Origin: Ruficoccus amylovorans
GTDB lineage: Bacteria; Verrucomicrobiota; Verrucomicrobiia; Opitutales; Cerasicoccaceae
Length of the DNA: 64,000 nt
Direction: 5' to 3'
Assembly (NCBI RefSeq): GCF_014230085.1
Contig: NZ_JACHVB010000035.1
Coordinates: forward strand, 186,001-250,000
Position numbers and translations under genes: made by a program. How positions within the stretch are numbered: position 1 is the first letter of the stretch; each line of letters starts with the position of its first letter. Of this stretch, positions 63,108-64,000 are shown piece after piece. A model generated the notes under the pieces. It was not told where the DNA came from, did no database searches, and was given only the letters and a program-made list of their open reading frames with translations.

Positions 63108-64000
63108 ATGCCGCGTCCGCGTATCCTGATTATTGGCCCGTCGCATCCGTTTCGCGGCGGGATTGCCGCGTATTCGACGCTGCTCTACGACACGTTGAGG
63201 AAACGCACGGCAGTCGATTTCTTCGGCTATCGGCGTCAGTTCTGGAAATGGCTTTACCCGGGCCGTTCGCAATTGGAACCTGGCCGCGTGAACATGGCGC
63301 GCAAGGGAATCGAATACTGCCTGGACACTTATAACCCCTTTAGCTGGCTGCGGGCCGGGCGTCGGGCCAGAGACTACGATGCGGTAGTGTTGCCGTGGTG
63401 GGTGGTTTTCTGGGTTCCCTTTTATGCGCTGTTTCTGTGGGCGTCGCGAGGGGGAGCGGTCAGGGTGCTGCTCTGCCACAACGTGCAGGATCACGAAACC
63501 GGGCTGCTGACACGGCTGGGAGCGCGGTTTATTTTTAACCGGGCGGATGCCTTTGTGGTGCAGAGCGAGGCCGAGGCTGCCCGCCTGAGAGCGGTGCTGT
63601 CGCATCCCCATCCGGTGGCGGTGCATGGGCATCCGAGCTACGCCTTTTACAACAGCGGAGAGTGGACCCGTGAGGCCGCGCGCGAACATCTCGGCCTGGA
63701 TCGGCGTGACCGCGTTGCCCTGTTTTTCGGTTACGTGCGCGGCTACAAGGGGGTGGATGTGCTCCTGCGGGCGATGGGACGTTTGAAGTCGGACAATGTC
63801 CCGCTGCGGCTGCTCGTGGTTGGGGAAATCTGGAAAGACGACCCCGTGTACCGTCAACTGGCCGATGAGCTTGGTCTTGGCGACCGGGTGGAGTTCGTGG
63901 ACCGCTATGTGGGAATCGAAGAGATTGAGCCTTATTTTAAAGCCGCCGACGTGAGCGTGCTTCCCTACCGTTCGGCCACGGGCAGTGGGGTGCTCCAGCT
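63108..64000 (+). CDS. GT4-family glycosyltransferase, 3' truncated by window edge
   Basis: The first 297 residues of a cytoplasmic GT-B glycosyltransferase. ILIIGPSHPFRGGIAAYST is the N-terminal glycine-rich beginning, and FFGYVRGYKGVDVLLRAMG with VSVLPYRSATGSGVLQ in the C-terminal half are the nucleotide-sugar site, where SATGSGV carries the usual donor-binding contacts. Substrate unknown. It probably acts with the two GT39-like proteins in surface glycan synthesis. ATG at 63108. Confidence 0.9.
   Translation, partial: MPRPRILIIGPSHPFRGGIAAYSTLLYDTLRKRTAVDFFGYRRQFWKWLYPGRSQLEPGRVNMARKGIEYCLDTYNPFSWLRAGRRARDYDAVVLPWWVVFWVPFYALFLWASRGGAVRVLLCHNVQDHETGLLTRLGARFIFNRADAFVVQSEAEAARLRAVLSHPHPVAVHGHPSYAFYNSGEWTREAAREHLGLDRRDRVALFFGYVRGYKGVDVLLRAMGRLKSDNVPLRLLVVGEIWKDDPVYRQLADELGLGDRVEFVDRYVGIEEIEPYFKAADVSVLPYRSATGSGVLQ

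Overview
The window is GC-rich and densely coded, with small gaps, few insertions and no rRNA, tRNA, CRISPR array, transposase or phage gene that I can see. The gene content points to a Verrucomicrobiota bacterium of the Opitutae type, which is an inference and not a database result. The grounds are two SHD1-type exported proteins, a rhamnose locus with a microcompartment-style tag, a free-standing OvoA C-terminal-type methyltransferase, a zf-HC2-like miniprotein, and a single pilin followed by glycosyltransferases.

Layout. 1-3262: oxidative pentose phosphate block (zwf end, opcA, pgl). 3333-5091: GFA-type protein, SRPBCC protein, UPF0173 hydrolase. 5324-9291 (minus): C39-like exported protein, two SHD1 proteins, and a MoeB-rhodanese fusion. 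9372-11952: mannose-1-phosphate guanylyltransferase, ruvX, truA. 12067-15319 (minus): thiC, with a clear TPP riboswitch lying about 680 nt upstream of it. An unrelated exported-protein gene sits between riboswitch and thiC. 15646-18618 (minus): recD2 and a HAD phosphatase. 18751-22481: Mla/MCE-type lipid transport operon. 22680-26378: rhamnose block (alcohol dehydrogenase with a candidate encapsulation peptide, rhaA, AraC regulator). 26478-34217 (minus): TetR-controlled multidrug efflux operon with one adaptor, one outer-membrane factor and two pumps (MFS and RND).

34457-40159: PPOX protein, FliA/WhiG-type sigma factor with an AT-rich leader, GH4 glycosidase with a C-terminal extension, AraC regulator, cysE. 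40275-44152: exported redoxin, small membrane protein, M48 peptidase plus LemA. 44512-46313: OvoA-C-like methyltransferase and PfkB sugar kinase, divergent around a long inverted repeat. 46358-51977: two SulP transporters, prmC, zf-HC2-like protein, STAS protein. 52199-55723 (minus): tyrA-aroA-cmk-plsC operon with overlapping starts and stops. 55863-58870: membrane-anchored FGE-like protein, an overlapping 50-residue membrane protein, and a PIN-TRAM protein. 59028-64000: pilin, two GT39-like membrane glycosyltransferases, and the start of a GT4 glycosyltransferase.

The most unusual layer is intergenic. Most convergent gaps carry a member of one of several dispersed palindromic repeat families, which could act as bidirectional terminators. 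A separate degenerate octamer repeat (AAACTCTC type) lies directly upstream of several start codons, three of which lack a Shine-Dalgarno sequence. These families, the displaced TPP riboswitch, the tagged alcohol dehydrogenase and the C39/SHD1 operon are the main leads.
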